Positions 14,171 through 14,641 of a stretch of 14,641 nucleotides of DNA are shown here, piece by piece. The position numbers and the translations under genes were made by a program. The notes under the pieces are model-generated. The model made no database searches. It was not told the origin of the DNA and saw nothing but the letters and a program-made list of their open reading frames with translations. This stretch comes from an uncultured Oscillospiraceae bacterium (GTDB lineage: Bacteria > Bacillota > Clostridia > Oscillospirales > Oscillospiraceae), in contig CALWYA010000014.1 of the NCBI GenBank assembly GCA_944385645.1, positions 1 to 14,641 on the forward strand, read 5' to 3'. Numbering within the stretch: the first letter of the stretch is position 1; every line of letters starts with the position of its first letter.

Positions 14171-14641
14171 ACTGCTGGCCCTGGCCCTTGGAGCGGCCCT
14201 GGCCCTGGCCTGTCTGTCCGCCTGCGGGGGGGAGCAGGAGAGCGGCCAGCGGCACAAGGTGGTTCTGGTGGCCAAGTCCACCCAGACCGAGTTCTGGCTG
14301 TCGGTCTTCGCCGGAGCCCAGGCCGCCGCCGCCGAGTACAATGTGGAGCTGACCACCATGGGGCCGGAGACCGAGGAGGACTATGAGACCCAGAACCAGA
14401 TGGTGGCCGAGGCGGTGGCCGACGGGGCCGAGGCCCTGGTGTTCTCCGCCATCGACTATGAGAACAACGCCGCCGCCGTGGACGCCGCCGGCCAGGCGGG
14501 AGTGAAGATCGTCTCCATCGACAGCGGGGTGGACTCCGACCAGGTGGGCACCTATATCGGCACTGACAACTACGCCGCCGGCCGCATGGCCGCCCAGGCC
14601 GCCCTGGAGGGGGTGGAGGGGGAGCTGGTGGTGGGGCTGGT
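14157..14641 (+). CDS. Sugar-binding lipoprotein, RbsB-like periplasmic-binding protein (3' end beyond window)
   Basis: The first 161 codons of a type I periplasmic-binding protein (Peripla_BP_4, ribose/galactose-binding family). A lipoprotein signal peptide covers residues 1-22, with MRRNR, a hydrophobic core and lipobox LSAC giving lipidated C23. After a short linker the fold begins with KVVLVAKSTQTEFW (34-47), then VADGAEALVFSAID, a KIVSIDSGVD strand and GTDNYAAG, all typical of the N-terminal lobe. The ATG lies inside the kinase gene, 14 nt before its end, after GGGAGGG. It may be the binding subunit of an ABC sugar importer with permease and ATPase genes to the right, or a co-receptor for the kinase. 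The sugar cannot be deduced. Confidence 0.9.
   Translation, partial: MRRNRLLALALGAALALACLSACGGEQESGQRHKVVLVAKSTQTEFWLSVFAGAQAAAAEYNVELTTMGPETEEDYETQNQMVAEAVADGAEALVFSAIDYENNAAAVDAAGQAGVKIVSIDSGVDSDQVGTYIGTDNYAAGRMAAQAALEGVEGELVVGL

Noticed and set aside
12371..14359. A 662-codon open frame on the minus strand opposite the sensor kinase, and a 432-codon frame opposite the VWA gene (4388-5686)
   Set aside because: High-GC coding sequence commonly leaves long open frames on the opposite strand. These lack family motifs and binding sites, while the plus-strand frames carry complete, recognisable domains.

Overview
The window is a GC-rich, densely packed bacterial segment. It most resembles a high-GC member of the Clostridia, such as the Oscillospiraceae around Flavonifractor or Lawsonibacter. 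This placement is an inference from several traits: AAAGGAGG-type ribosome binding sites, consensus sigma-A promoters with 17-bp spacers, ECF-type vitamin transporter S components (ThiW, ThiT), a TPP riboswitch with an intrinsic terminator, and a YesN/YesM-type two-component system. No rRNA, tRNA, CRISPR array, insertion sequence or phage gene was seen.

Region 1 (1-2870, minus strand) is a larE-larB-larC operon for the nickel-pincer nucleotide (NPN) cofactor of LarA-type racemases and epimerases. larC runs off the left edge. A good promoter (2842-2870) is followed by a leader of about 210 nt. The leader carries a 13-nt direct repeat, several hairpins, an intrinsic-terminator-like hairpin and a small hairpin over the larE Shine-Dalgarno sequence, so attenuation of larE is plausible. 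No larA is present in the window.

Region 2 (2895-5605, plus strand) is transcribed divergently from lar. It encodes a MoxR-type AAA+ ATPase and a VWA-domain protein with an intact MIDAS motif. Such pairs (CbbQ/CbbO and NorQ/NorD are the known examples) remodel or activate metalloenzymes. Its position beside a nickel cofactor operon is suggestive, but a link is not shown.

Region 3 (5650-11029, plus strand) is a thiamine salvage and uptake operon. It has a promoter, TPP riboswitch and terminator, then an unassigned structured leader element, then thiW-thiM-thiE-HAD phosphatase-thiD-thiT-tenA. Most neighbouring genes overlap or nearly touch. ThiW is assigned to thiazole uptake, ThiM and ThiD to phosphorylation of thiazole and pyrimidine, and ThiE joins them to thiamine phosphate. 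The HAD protein may dephosphorylate thiamine phosphate, ThiT imports thiamine and TenA recovers pyrimidine. No de novo genes (thiC, thiG, thiS, thiH) lie here. A long hairpin follows tenA.

Region 4 (11063-14641, plus strand) starts from its own consensus promoter. It encodes an AraC-type response regulator, a YesM-type sensor histidine kinase and a sugar-binding lipoprotein cut by the right edge. All three reading frames overlap, which points to coupled expression of a sugar-sensing or uptake system.
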